NCBI GenBank assembly: GCA_020636105.1 | Contig: JACJYL010000001.1 | Location: forward strand, 4,424,001-4,488,000 | Direction of reading: 5' to 3' | DNA length: 64,000 nt | DNA from: Lewinellaceae bacterium | Lineage (GTDB): Bacteria > Bacteroidota > Bacteroidia > Chitinophagales > Saprospiraceae | Part shown: one piece after another, positions 16,305 to 25,008 of the stretch | Layout of the letters: each line of letters opens with the position of its first letter | How positions within the stretch are numbered: position 1 is the stretch's first letter | Translations under genes and position numbers: made by a program | Notes under the pieces: generated by a model | The model's database searches: none | The model's input: the letters and a program-made list of their open reading frames with translations, nothing else | Told to the model about the DNA's origin: nothing

Positions 16305-16385
16305 AAATTGCGCCTTCCGGCTTTCAGGCTGGGTTATCCCTTGAGCAGATCGAAACAGAAAGGTTGAAGGGTAAGGCGCAATTTT
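16305..16385 (+). terminator. Long intercistronic hairpin, possible attenuator
   Basis: AAATTGCGCCTT (16305-16316) pairs with AAGGCGCAATTT (16373-16384), enclosing 56 nt with further short pairings, and is followed by a weak T/A run before the porin gene. It could partly terminate or process the transcript between the first rhodanese and the porin, setting different expression levels. Confidence 0.5.
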
Positions 16386-16413
16386 ATTACTAACTAAACG
16401 AATATTCAATAAA

Positions 16414-17514
16414 ATGAAAAGGTTAATATTTATTGCTGTGCTGGCTTTCCTTGCTTTTTCCAATCTGTCTTTTGCTCAGGGTTGTATGGAACCTTCAGGA
16501 GATGACGGAGTCCAGTTGTTCGGATACATCCAGCCCCAGGCAGATTTCCAGTTCTTAGGAGAAACGGCTTCCGGCAAATCTTTAAATACCAATAATTTCT
16601 ACTTCAACCGCGCCCGTATCGGCGTCATGGGATCCGTTCCTTACGATTTCAGTTATTATGTGCTGACCGAATTTAGTCCGACCATTAACGCAGATACCAG
16701 AGGTGCTGCTATACTGGATGCTTTTATTACCTACAACCGTTTTGGCCCTTATGCAAAAATTTCCTTCGGCCAATTCAAAACGCCTTTCGGCCTGGAACAG
16801 ATCACCGCATGCCACAAGTTGAATACCATCAACCGTTCTGAAGTGGTCAACAATCTCTCCGGTCCGATCAGGGACTTTGGGGTAATGATCTCAGGAGGTA
16901 CGGATACGCTCAGTTTGTTTGGCTCCAAAACCAAAAACCTGTTTGGATACTCTTTCGCCGTAGTGAACGGCACCGGCCGCAACTTCAAAGATAACAACGC
17001 TAAAAAAGATATGATCGGCCGTTTGACTTTCCATCCATTTGAATTCATTACCGTTGGAGCCAGCTACCGTTTTGGTGCTCATCCATCCGGTGCCGGACTG
17101 GAAGAAGATGATACCCGTGAAAGACTCGGATTTGATGTTGAATTGAAATACAAAAACTTCCTCGTGCAGGGGGAATATACGAAAGGTTCCGACGTAGGTT
17201 CCTATACTACCGGTGGTGGTTGTGGAGGCGATGTTGAATTGCACCAGGGTTCTGTGGATCGTAACGGCTACTTCGTTCAGGGTATGTATATGACCCCCTG
17301 GAGAGTTCAGCCCGTTATTAAATATGAATTTTACGAACCCAACGCAGCTGCTGAAACCTTAGGCGATCAGCAAACCATTATTACTTACGGTATCAATTAT
17401 TTCTTTAATGAATGGACTCGTTTGCAGGTAAATTATCTTTACAAAGCAGAAGAAAACGGTAACGTGGAAGTTCCAAATGATGCGCTCCTCTTTCAATTGC
17501 AGGTAGTCTTTTAA
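16414..17514 (+). CDS. Phosphate-selective porin O/P-type outer membrane protein
   Basis: This 366-residue outer-membrane beta-barrel has a signal peptide (residues 1-21, ending SFAQ). The mature start LFGYIQPQADFQFL and the following NNFYFNRARIGVMG are typical of Porin_O_P family members. GQFKTPFGLEQ is the conserved barrel motif and the protein ends with an aromatic strand LFQLQVVF for outer-membrane assembly. Family members pass small anions such as phosphate. Here the porin is sandwiched between two exported rhodaneses, so uptake of an oxidised or sulfane sulfur anion is a reasonable but untested guess. A small CGGD loop near residue 270 is unusual. No frameshift is seen. Confidence 0.9.
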   Translation: MKRLIFIAVLAFLAFSNLSFAQGCMEPSGDDGVQLFGYIQPQADFQFLGETASGKSLNTNNFYFNRARIGVMGSVPYDFSYYVLTEFSPTINADTRGAAILDAFITYNRFGPYAKISFGQFKTPFGLEQITACHKLNTINRSEVVNNLSGPIRDFGVMISGGTDTLSLFGSKTKNLFGYSFAVVNGTGRNFKDNNAKKDMIGRLTFHPFEFITVGASYRFGAHPSGAGLEEDDTRERLGFDVELKYKNFLVQGEYTKGSDVGSYTTGGGCGGDVELHQGSVDRNGYFVQGMYMTPWRVQPVIKYEFYEPNAAAETLGDQQTIITYGINYFFNEWTRLQVNYLYKAEENGNVEVPNDALLFQLQVVF

Positions 17515-17537
17515 CAAAAAAATCTAAACAAATAAAC

Positions 17538-18404
17538 ATGAAAACGATAAATAAAATAATATTATCCCTGCTGGTGATCCTCTCCGGATGGATCAGCGCC
17601 AATGCCCAGGTGGATATCATCACCATAGATCAGTTTAAGGATCTTGCCAAAGCGAATAAAGAATTGGTCATTCTCGATGGCAGCAAAGGCAAAACTTACG
17701 ACAGGGCTCACGTACAGAATGCGATCAACGTCAACCACAACGACCTTTACAAAGACGGAGACGTAAGCGGTGTGGTAAAACCGGTGGAAGACCTGGCAGC
17801 TTTCTTTGGAAAACTAGGCATCAGTGAAAAAAGCGAGATCGTATTGTACGATGAAGGTTCTCAGAAATACTCTTCCCGTCTGTACTGGATACTCAAGTAC
17901 ATCGGTGCGGAAAACGTAAAGATCTTACACAACGATGAAAATGAATGGAAAAAAGCGAGGGTTATGTTAACTGCCCAGCCCCCCAAAGCACGCAAACCGG
18001 TCACTTTCACCCCGACGGTTAATGAAGCGATATACGCTTCCACCGATTACGTGAGTGAAAATATCAAAAACCCGGAAGTTATTGTTGTGGACGTTCGTAC
18101 CCCTGAGGAATACTCCGGTGAAACCGCCGTTTCAGGAGATAAAAAAGGTCATATTCCCGGCTCTGTCAACATGGATTACGTAGAGGTGGAAACAGAAACA
18201 GGTGCTTTCAAATCTAAAGAAGATTTGATGGCCCTCGCCGAAAAATACGGCCTCAGCCCTGACAAAGAAGTCATCTTCCTCTGTAAAACAAGTGTTCGTG
18301 GTGCGGTGGCTTATGTCGCTTTTAAAAATATCCTCGGATATGAAAATGTGAAATTATACGATGGAGCCTGTGCCGAATGGTGTACAGTGCATCCTTTGGA
18401 ATAG
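17538..18404 (+). CDS. Exported two-domain sulfurtransferase (rhodanese)
   Basis: This 288-residue sulfurtransferase of the thiosulfate:cyanide or 3-mercaptopyruvate type has a signal peptide (about residues 1-23, ending NAQV). The N-terminal rhodanese domain (about 30-140) contains the FDxxHIPGA-like DRAHVQNAINVNHN stretch but has LYDEGS in place of a cysteine loop. It is therefore structural, as in classical rhodaneses. The C-terminal domain (about 165-285) has VVDVRTPEEYSGE and the active loop FLCKTSVRGA with Cys249. It follows the porin by 23 nt and ends in a strong terminator, so it closes the operon. Confidence 0.92.
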   Translation: MKTINKIILSLLVILSGWISANAQVDIITIDQFKDLAKANKELVILDGSKGKTYDRAHVQNAINVNHNDLYKDGDVSGVVKPVEDLAAFFGKLGISEKSEIVLYDEGSQKYSSRLYWILKYIGAENVKILHNDENEWKKARVMLTAQPPKARKPVTFTPTVNEAIYASTDYVSENIKNPEVIVVDVRTPEEYSGETAVSGDKKGHIPGSVNMDYVEVETETGAFKSKEDLMALAEKYGLSPDKEVIFLCKTSVRGAVAYVAFKNILGYENVKLYDGACAEWCTVHPLE

Positions 18405-18439
18405 TTTAGTTAGTTAATAATAGTTGGTAATCTAAACTT

Positions 18440-18480
18440 GGAGGCTGTCCGGTAGTTCAACGGGCAGCCTCCGTTTTTTT
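18440..18480 (+). terminator. Rho-independent terminator of the rhodanese operon
   Basis: GGAGGCTGTCC pairs with GGGCAGCCTCC around an 11-nt loop and is followed by GTTTTTTT. It ends the three-gene unit 36 nt after the last stop codon. Confidence 0.88.
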
Positions 18481-18691
18481 GATATGGAATGGATTGAAAA
18501 ATCGGGTTCAAATTATAAAAAGTAGTTTCAGGTTGAACGCCGTTCATTCCATGTTTGTCAGGCTGCCAGGCCAGACCGATAGTTCAGGATGGTTTCAACG
18601 GATTGGTTTTAACTCCATTTAACCCTTTTTAAATCACCAACATTCAACACGAAAAAAAACAAACACATTCGGACGTGCTTCCCTTGGAATG

Positions 18692-18721
18692 GTCGTTTCA
18701 TGGGATGCCCTGAAACGAGAC
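18692..18721. other. Stable hairpin in a 388-nt gap
   Basis: GTCGTTTCA and TGAAACGAGAC pair with one bulge around GGGATGCCC, itself a GGG/CCC mini-hairpin. No T-run follows, so it is not an obvious terminator. The rest of 18481-18868, upstream of ppa, shows nothing else I can support. Confidence 0.35.
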
Positions 18722-18868
18722 TTTTGAATTTCTATTTAGGGGAAATCAAATCTAATTTGAAAGAATGGTTTTAGTCAGGTATATTGGGACGAATTTTATC
18801 AAATTAATGGCATGCCCAATCCGCAGGCCCGAAAAGTTTTCAATTACCTGTAAAATAGTTTAATACCA

Positions 18869-19417
18869 ATGATGATAGATCCGACTAACCCATGGCACAA
18901 AGTCAATATAGGCGAAAATGCTCCGGAAGTAGTAAATGCCATTATCGAAATACCGAAAAACTCAAGAGCCAAATATGAAATAGACAAAGAATCCGGGCTC
19001 CTGATATTGGACCGTGTTTTGTATTCCTCCATGTATTATCCTGCCAACTATGGTTTTATTCCACAGACCTATTGTGATGACAAAGACCCTTTGGACATCC
19101 TGGTGTTGTCTCAGATTACCCTGGTGCCCCGGTGCATCGTATCGGCAAAAGTGATTGGCGTAATGAGAATGCTGGATGGGGGAGAGCTGGATGATAAAAT
19201 CATCTCCGTAGCCCTTCACGATATGAGTGTCAATCATATGAATGATATTTCAGAGTTGCCAGAACATTTCTTTAAAGAGTTGAGGAATTTCTTTGAGAAT
19301 TATAAAAAACTGGAAAACAAAACCGTGGAAGTCGAAGATTTTCAAAACGCTGACGTAGCCCGGCAGATCATCCGCAAAAGCATCGACGATTATGCGGAAT
19401 TGACCAGCCAGGTCTGA
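18869..19417 (+). CDS. ppa: Inorganic pyrophosphatase
   Basis: This 182-residue family I soluble pyrophosphatase hydrolyses PPi to two phosphates and pulls biosynthetic reactions forward in the cytoplasm. The metal-binding signature is DDKDPLDILVL (about residues 71-81), preceded by the conserved KYEIDKESG and YPANYGFIPQTY segments. GGELDDKIISV provides further active-site residues. The length is typical. The ATG at 18869 is followed by a second in-frame ATG, so the exact start may be one codon later. It stands alone; neighbours are unrelated. Confidence 0.95.
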   Translation: MMIDPTNPWHKVNIGENAPEVVNAIIEIPKNSRAKYEIDKESGLLILDRVLYSSMYYPANYGFIPQTYCDDKDPLDILVLSQITLVPRCIVSAKVIGVMRMLDGGELDDKIISVALHDMSVNHMNDISELPEHFFKELRNFFENYKKLENKTVEVEDFQNADVARQIIRKSIDDYAELTSQV

Positions 19418-19686
19418 GGGAATTCCCGGTATTTGAAAGACGGATCATACAGGGTGCAACTCTGTCGATGACAAGGAATTGTGAAAACAATTAACTTGTG
19501 GGGTATATCCTTAGGGAAATGTAAAATTTAGAATGATAAATTAAAAATGTAAAAGTTTTGATTTTCAGTGATTTACATGATTAAAATTGTCAATTTATTT
19601 TTGAACTGTTCCTTATTTGGAAATTGGCGGTTATTTTTAGAGGGGTAAAATTTAATACAATGTAACCTAATAAGACAAATAAAAAA

Positions 19687-20778
19687 ATGACTGCACTAAA
19701 AAAATATTCCCTTTTAATCATATGGACTTCCTTAATTATTTCCTGTACCGGACAAAGCAATACCGAAACGACACCAGCACCTTTTAAACAGGAATCCATT
19801 GGAAAAACGGTTTCCGAACTTGATCCGAAGGCTACTTTGGTTTATCAGGACAGGAAAAATAACTATTGGTTTGCCAGTAAGGAAAAAGGATTATACAGGT
19901 ATGATGGAAAAAGTCTTGTTCTTTTCACAACAAAAGACGGATTCATCGGTTCCTGGATCCTGGGCGTGCAGGAAGACAAATCCGGAAACATTTTCTTTGA
20001 TACTCAGGAGGGTATCAGCAAGTTTGACGGACAAAAATTTGCCCCTCTGGAAGTAATGGAAGACAATTCTTCGGGGAATGAATGGAAATTGGAACCCGGT
20101 GATTTGTGGTTCCGAATGGGATGGGATAGCAATGGACCTTATCGGTATGACGGAAAAAACTTATACCATTTAAAGTTCCCTAAAAGCCCGCTCGAAGACG
20201 AATTTTACGCCAAATATCCCAATGTTTCCTATAGCCCTTATGGCATTTACTCCATATATGAAGACCATAAAGGAAGTATTTGGTTTGGCACTTCCAGCCT
20301 GGGTGTTTACCGTTATGATGGAAAAAAATTAAGCTGGATGTATGAACAGCAATTGACGGAAACACCTGAAGGGGGAGCTTTTGGAATACGTTCGATAACA
20401 GAAGATGCGAACGGGTATTTTTGGATTTGCAATACAAATTATAAGTTCAGGATCTTACCCGATAGTATGGAAAGTAATGGACTCCAGCCAATAAATTATA
20501 AAAGGGAAACAGGAATAGAAAGACCGGGGAAAGAAGCCCCCTATTTTATGTCGATGGCTGCCGACGATAATGGAGACATCTGGATGGTAAGCTACCTGGA
20601 AGGGGTTTGGCGAAGCAACGGAAAAGAACTCATACATTACCCGGTTAAAGATGGAGAAAAGGACATTCCGCTTTTCTCCATTTATAAGGACAATCTGGGG
20701 GAGTTATGGATCGCAACTCACGATGATGGACCGTATAAATTCAATGGTAAAACTTTTGAGAAATTTAAGCTAGATTAA
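19687..20778 (+). CDS. Lipoprotein with seven regulator-propeller-type repeats
   Basis: This 363-residue lipoprotein (LIISC lipobox at about residue 20) is built of roughly seven repeats of about 45 residues. Each has a W-F/I motif followed by a YRYDGK-like strand: WFASKEKGLYRYDGK, FFDTQEGISKFDGQ, WFRMGWDSNGPYRYDGK, WFGTSSLGVYRYDGK, WMVSYLEGVWRSNGK, WIATHDDGPYKFNGK. This is the Reg_prop pattern of the beta-propeller sensor part of hybrid two-component regulators, here without kinase or other output domain. It probably folds as one seven-bladed propeller displayed outside the inner membrane. The ligand is unknown. Confidence 0.82.
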   Translation: MTALKKYSLLIIWTSLIISCTGQSNTETTPAPFKQESIGKTVSELDPKATLVYQDRKNNYWFASKEKGLYRYDGKSLVLFTTKDGFIGSWILGVQEDKSGNIFFDTQEGISKFDGQKFAPLEVMEDNSSGNEWKLEPGDLWFRMGWDSNGPYRYDGKNLYHLKFPKSPLEDEFYAKYPNVSYSPYGIYSIYEDHKGSIWFGTSSLGVYRYDGKKLSWMYEQQLTETPEGGAFGIRSITEDANGYFWICNTNYKFRILPDSMESNGLQPINYKRETGIERPGKEAPYFMSMAADDNGDIWMVSYLEGVWRSNGKELIHYPVKDGEKDIPLFSIYKDNLGELWIATHDDGPYKFNGKTFEKFKLD

Positions 20779-20830
20779 CAATGAAAGTTGTCTGCAATAT
20801 TTAGATTTGTAAAGTATAAAGTACAGAAGC

Positions 20831-21280
20831 ATGAGTGAAATGTATCCACCGGTTAGTTTTTATTTTGCATTGTCCCTGCTTGAAGGCATGGGCGGACAGG
20901 CAGTTTTTTTTAAAGAAGTTTCCGGAATAACCATGAATATGGAGACGGAAGAAATTTCAGAAGGGGGGAACAACCCCTTTATTCACAGGGTGCCCGCCTC
21001 ATCAAAATATTCGAATTTGGTGTTGAAAAGAGGTATCATTCCAAAAGATTCAGCCATTGCGAAATGGTGTTTTGATACCCTGGATGAAATGAGTGCCGCC
21101 ATAAAGACCCATTCCATTGTGGTAAGTTTATTAGATAAAAAAGGGAATTCATTAAAGTCATGGAATTTTGTAAATGCCTTTCCGGTAAAATGGACCACAT
21201 CAGGTTTTGACGCAGGGAAAAACGAAATTTTAGTTGAAACATTAGAGTTAGAGTTTGCCTATTTTTCTGTTTTAAAGTAA
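20831..21280 (+). CDS. Orphan phage-tail-tube-like protein (gp19/TIGR02241 type)
   Basis: This 149-residue protein matches the small tail-tube family found in T4-like phages and in extracellular contractile injection systems (Afp1/Pvc1 type). Features are an N-terminal PVSFYFALSL strand, FKEVSGITMNMETEEISEGG with NNPFIHRVP, and a middle section YSNLVLKRGIIP. The last section is SWNFVNAFPVKWTTSGFDAG, NEILVETLELEFAYF. Such proteins stack into the inner tube. No sheath, baseplate or AAA+ gene is in this window, so it is an orphan here. It begins 53 nt after the propeller lipoprotein and might be cotranscribed. The fold assignment is good; the function is unknown. Confidence 0.8.
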   Translation: MSEMYPPVSFYFALSLLEGMGGQAVFFKEVSGITMNMETEEISEGGNNPFIHRVPASSKYSNLVLKRGIIPKDSAIAKWCFDTLDEMSAAIKTHSIVVSLLDKKGNSLKSWNFVNAFPVKWTTSGFDAGKNEILVETLELEFAYFSVLK

Positions 21281-21562
21281 CAGATTAGCCCATTAGCCTG
21301 GCAGGGCACAAAAAACAAAGGCAACTATGAAATTTTTCCAAAAATACGACCCTTCAAATTCCCGGCAAGCAATCATACGGGAATATCAAATTTTTCATAT
21401 GAAATGGGATGATTAGGATGGACTTCCTCCTCTCTGGAAAAACAAACGAGCGGGTGCGGAGACTTTTCCGCGGGTTAAAAGTTGTCGTTTTTCCTAAGCT
21501 GTTGTTACAGATCAGGCATAGTTTTGTGGATTGATAAATAATCATCCGCTGACCTGGTGTTT

Positions 21563-21615
21563 TTAACCACAGCACCTGCTCTGCATTCGAACAGCAGGTG
21601 CTGCGGTTAATTTTT
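21563..21615. terminator. Bidirectional terminator
   Basis: TTAACC-CAGCACCTGCT pairs with AGCAGGTGCTG-GGTTAA (one mismatched pair) around a 12-nt loop, with T-runs on both sides. It lies directly at the end of the minus-strand S9 peptidase gene and can also stop transcripts from the left. The remaining 21281-21562 shows no gene. Confidence 0.85.
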
Positions 21616-21616
21616 C

Positions 21617-23806
21617 CTAATCCTTAATCTCCACTGTATTCAATCCTGCCCGGTCCAGGATAAACGCATATTCCAGGGCTCTGTCCTTATACCTCTTGAA
21701 TCGTCCGGAGGCGCCGCCGTGGCCGGCTTCCATATTACAATGCAGGAATAATGGGTTGTTATCGGTTTTCATCTCCCGCATTTTGGCTACCCATTTGGCG
21801 GGTTCAAAATACTGTACCTGGGAGTCATGCAATCCCGTGGTGACGAGCATGGCCGGGTAATCCTTGGCCTCCACATTGTCGTATGGCGAATAAGATTTCA
21901 TGTATTCGTAATATTCTTTTTCCTTGGGATTGCCCCATTCGTCGAATTCACCTGTGGTCAGAGGAATGCTCTCGTCGAGCATGGTGGTGACCACATCCAC
22001 AAAAGGGACTCCCGCCACAACGCCGTTCCACAGGTCGGGGCGCATATTGACCACCGCTCCCATAAGTAAGCCTCCGGCACTGCCGCCACTGGCATAAACA
22101 TTGCCCTTTGAAGTGTAATCATTGGCAATCAAATATTCAGCGCAGTCGATGAAGTCGGTAAAGGTGTTTTTCTTTTTCAATTTTTTGCCATCTTCATACC
22201 ATTGTCTTCCCATTTCCTGTCCGCCGCGAATATGGGCAATGGCGTAGATGAATCCCCGGTCCAGCAGGCTCAATCGCATGGAACTAAAGCCCGGCTCCAT
22301 GCTGTACCCGTAGGAACCATAACCGTAGAGCATCAAAGGGGCAGAACCGTCTTTTTTAACGCCCTTTTTATAAACGATGGAAATCGGTACTTCCACACCA
22401 TCGCGTGCTTTGGCAAAAACGCGCTCGGTCTGGTAATTGGCGGGATCGAAGTCACCGACCACCTCTTCCTGTTTCAGAAGCTTCATTGTCCGGGTATTCA
22501 TGTCATAATCATAAATGGAGTTCGGGGTGGACATGGATTGGTACTCGATGCGTAAAATTTCGGTATCAAAATCGGGATTAGTGGAAACATAAGCCGTATG
22601 AGCCTCTTCCGGAAAATCGATATAGTGTCCGGCCGCTTTCCATGGTTTTACAAAAAGCTGCCTGATTCCCTTTACCCTTTCTGACAAAACCAGGTGATCC
22701 TTGAATACTTCCATGCCTTCCAGCAGGACATCCTCCCGGTGGGGGATCACTTCTTTCCAGTTTTCTTTACCCGTTTTGCCCTCCGGAGTTTCCATCAGGC
22801 GGAAATTTTTGGCATCCAGGTTGGTTCTGATATAGAACTTGTCGCCAAAATGCGCGATGGAATATTCCAGGTTGTTTTTGGTATCTCTGGGTTCAAAAAC
22901 CCGAAATTCTCCGTCGGGGTTATCGGCCTCCAGAATTTTGTATTCCGCCGTTAACGTATGATATGACCCCATGATGAGGTATTTTTCGGATTTGGATTTA
23001 TAGATAAAAACGCTGAACGTTTCATCTGCTTCGTGGTAAACTTCAACATCCTGACTGGTCGGTGTACCCAGTTTGTGTTTGAAGATTTTATAGGCACGAA
23101 GCGCGTCGTCTTTTTGTGTGTAGAAAACGGTTTTATTGTCATTAGCCCACGTCAGCCCTCCGGTCGTATTCGGAATCTGGTCGGGCAGCATTGCTCCCGT
23201 TTCCAGGTTTTTAAACCGTAAAGTGTATTTCCTGCGGCTCAGGGTGTCTTCGCCATACCCGAGTATTTTATTGTCAGGGCTGACCTCCATTCCGGCCACT
23301 GCATAATAATCATAGCCTTTGGCCAGCTCATTGACATTGAGCATGATCTCTTCGGTGGCCTCCAGTGTGCCTTTTTTACGACTGTGAATAGGATATTCGT
23401 TGCCTTCCTCAAAACGGGTGATGTAATAATAGCCGTTGTATTTGTAGGGCACCGACATATCCGTTTGTTTGATCCGTGCGATCATTTCGTCGTACAATTC
23501 CTGCTGGAACGCTTCGGTTCCTTTGAGGCCTTTGGCGGTGTAATCGTTTTCGGCATTCAGGTAGTCCAGCACTTCCTGGTCTTCCCGCTGGTTGAGCCAA
23601 TAGTAGTTGTCTATTCTGGTATTTCCAAAAATGGTCATTTCTTTCGGCACTTTTTTGGCGGCCGGTGCCTGGAGTCCTTCGATATTGATCCCGCTGACTT
23701 TTGGGGGCTCTACTGCGTTTTTTTCCGAATTACAGGAAGAAAAAGTAAAGGCGGTCAGCAAAACCATTACTGCAAAAAAGAAAGGTTTTATTTGATTGGT
23801 TAACAT
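21617..23806 (-). CDS. Lipoprotein prolyl oligopeptidase (S9A, oligopeptidase B-like)
   Basis: This 729-residue serine peptidase cleaves short peptides after basic or proline residues, depending on subgroup. The lipobox FSSC lies near residue 25. A seven-bladed propeller (about residues 110-450) covers an alpha/beta-hydrolase domain (about 480-729). The nucleophile is in GGSAGGLL (Ser near 573), with Asp in GLHDSQV and His in EAGHGGASGR near the C-terminus. The GSYGYSMEPGFSS and HIRGGQEMGRQWYEDGK segments are typical of oligopeptidase B (PtrB). All catalytic residues are present. It is monocistronic, with its own terminator and divergent from the VIT1 gene. Confidence 0.94.
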   Translation of the reverse strand: MLTNQIKPFFFAVMVLLTAFTFSSCNSEKNAVEPPKVSGINIEGLQAPAAKKVPKEMTIFGNTRIDNYYWLNQREDQEVLDYLNAENDYTAKGLKGTEAFQQELYDEMIARIKQTDMSVPYKYNGYYYITRFEEGNEYPIHSRKKGTLEATEEIMLNVNELAKGYDYYAVAGMEVSPDNKILGYGEDTLSRRKYTLRFKNLETGAMLPDQIPNTTGGLTWANDNKTVFYTQKDDALRAYKIFKHKLGTPTSQDVEVYHEADETFSVFIYKSKSEKYLIMGSYHTLTAEYKILEADNPDGEFRVFEPRDTKNNLEYSIAHFGDKFYIRTNLDAKNFRLMETPEGKTGKENWKEVIPHREDVLLEGMEVFKDHLVLSERVKGIRQLFVKPWKAAGHYIDFPEEAHTAYVSTNPDFDTEILRIEYQSMSTPNSIYDYDMNTRTMKLLKQEEVVGDFDPANYQTERVFAKARDGVEVPISIVYKKGVKKDGSAPLMLYGYGSYGYSMEPGFSSMRLSLLDRGFIYAIAHIRGGQEMGRQWYEDGKKLKKKNTFTDFIDCAEYLIANDYTSKGNVYASGGSAGGLLMGAVVNMRPDLWNGVVAGVPFVDVVTTMLDESIPLTTGEFDEWGNPKEKEYYEYMKSYSPYDNVEAKDYPAMLVTTGLHDSQVQYFEPAKWVAKMREMKTDNNPLFLHCNMEAGHGGASGRFKRYKDRALEYAFILDRAGLNTVEIKD

Positions 23807-24100
23807 CGTTTTATGTTTAACAGGTGATTAAAATATGGATTTGGTAAAATAAAGTGGAAGGTAAAGAATTTCTTTACTATTTTTTGAAATTTGAGTGTCA
23901 AATAACCATTTGGAACTCTTTGAGGAGATGCTGAAAACGATGAAATTTAGCTGATGGTTATGCTTTATTAATGAGCCGAATGAATTCGGCTTTACGGTTG
24001 TCAATGAAGTGTAACAGGCCCCGATAAAACCTAATGTTCAATTTTTATAAGAAAGCCCTATATTCCTCTGAGAAGGGTAGGGCATGACGTTTTTTTTGTC

Positions 24101-24108
24101 TACATTTG
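24101..24108 (+). promoter_or_regulatory. Bacteroidota -7 promoter element
   Basis: TACATTTG fits TAnnTTTG exactly and lies 58 nt upstream of the ATG at 24166. It overlaps the TTG at 24106, which argues against that codon as a start. The 359-nt divergent region 23807-24165 also contains a perfect AGCCGAAT/ATTCGGCT hairpin at 23974-23991 without a T-run. Confidence 0.55.
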
Positions 24109-24165
24109 GGGAATTGCCATATCGGCATTTTATGTCATATTAAACAACAAAAACAATCCCTTAAG

Positions 24166-24879
24166 ATGATAGAGCAACCGCAGGATTCAGATAATTATTT
24201 AGACAATCATTTTATCCACAGAAGCAATTGGTTGAGGGCAGCAGTGCTGGGGGCCAATGACGGAATTCTTTCTACGGCAAGTCTCGCCATAGGGGTTGCT
24301 GCGGCGAGTGATTTAAGAGATCCTATTATTTTGGCAACATTGGCCGGATTGGTTGCCGGGGCTTTATCCATGGCAGCTGGAGAATACGTTTCTGTCAGTT
24401 CACAAACAGATATAGAAAAAGCAGATATTGAACGGGAAAGACAGGAGTTATTAGAAATGCCTGAAATCGAATTACAGCGGTTGGCCGAAATTTATGAGAA
24501 AAGAGGATTAAAAAAGGAAACCGCATTGACTGTTGCTAAAGAACTAACGGAGAAAGATGCATTAGGGGCACATATCAGAGATGAGCTGGGGCTGAATGAA
24601 ATAAGTCAGGCTAAACCCATACAAGCTGCTTTTGCGTCAGGGTCCGCCTTTACTGTTGGCGGGATACTTCCCCTTTTGGTAACGCTGTTTTTGCCATTAA
24701 AAGATATGGAATACTATTTGTACGGCTTTGCTATTTTTTTTCTCATAATATTAGGGTCATTGGCGGCTAAAACGGGCGGTTCAAGTATCGGCAAAGCCGT
24801 TATAAGAATTACCTTTTGGGGAACCATTGCGATGGGACTGACGGCTTTAGTGGGCTATTTATTTGGCGTAAGTGTATAA
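24166..24879 (+). CDS. VIT1/CCC1-family metal transporter
   Basis: This 237-residue membrane protein of the vacuolar iron transporter family (Fe2+/Mn2+ export) has five helices. The first carries LGANDGILSTASLAIGVAAA and the second GLVAGALSMAAGEYVSVSSQ with the conserved metal-path residues. A cytoplasmic helical domain (about residues 80-145, rich in E and R, with EREREQ-like text) is the metal-binding MBD. It is followed by three helices in the C-terminal 100 residues. The start at ATG 24166 places HRSNWLRAAVLGANDG about 20 residues in, as is usual. A terminator follows the stop. The family is certain; metal specificity is inference. Confidence 0.93.
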   Translation: MIEQPQDSDNYLDNHFIHRSNWLRAAVLGANDGILSTASLAIGVAAASDLRDPIILATLAGLVAGALSMAAGEYVSVSSQTDIEKADIERERQELLEMPEIELQRLAEIYEKRGLKKETALTVAKELTEKDALGAHIRDELGLNEISQAKPIQAAFASGSAFTVGGILPLLVTLFLPLKDMEYYLYGFAIFFLIILGSLAAKTGGSSIGKAVIRITFWGTIAMGLTALVGYLFGVSV

Positions 24880-24931
24880 AAAATTGAATCAAGGCACAGA
24901 TAGTTGAATTGAGCGGGTTGCTGTTTTGTTT

Positions 24932-24975
24932 CGGGGCTTCTACACTGATGAGAATAATGTAGAAGCCCCGAATTT
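24932..24975. terminator. Bidirectional terminator between convergent genes
   Basis: CGGGGCTTCTACA (24932-24944) and TGTAGAAGCCCCG (24958-24970) form a perfect 13-bp stem flanked by T/A-rich tails. It separates the VIT1 gene from the minus-strand M3 peptidase gene. Confidence 0.85.
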
Positions 24976-25008
24976 ATTTATAAAATGAAACTATTCTGAC
25001 TGATAGGA

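Noticed and set aside
20831..21280. Prophage
   Set aside because: Only one tail-tube-like gene is present; no capsid, terminase, integrase or other tail genes lie nearby.
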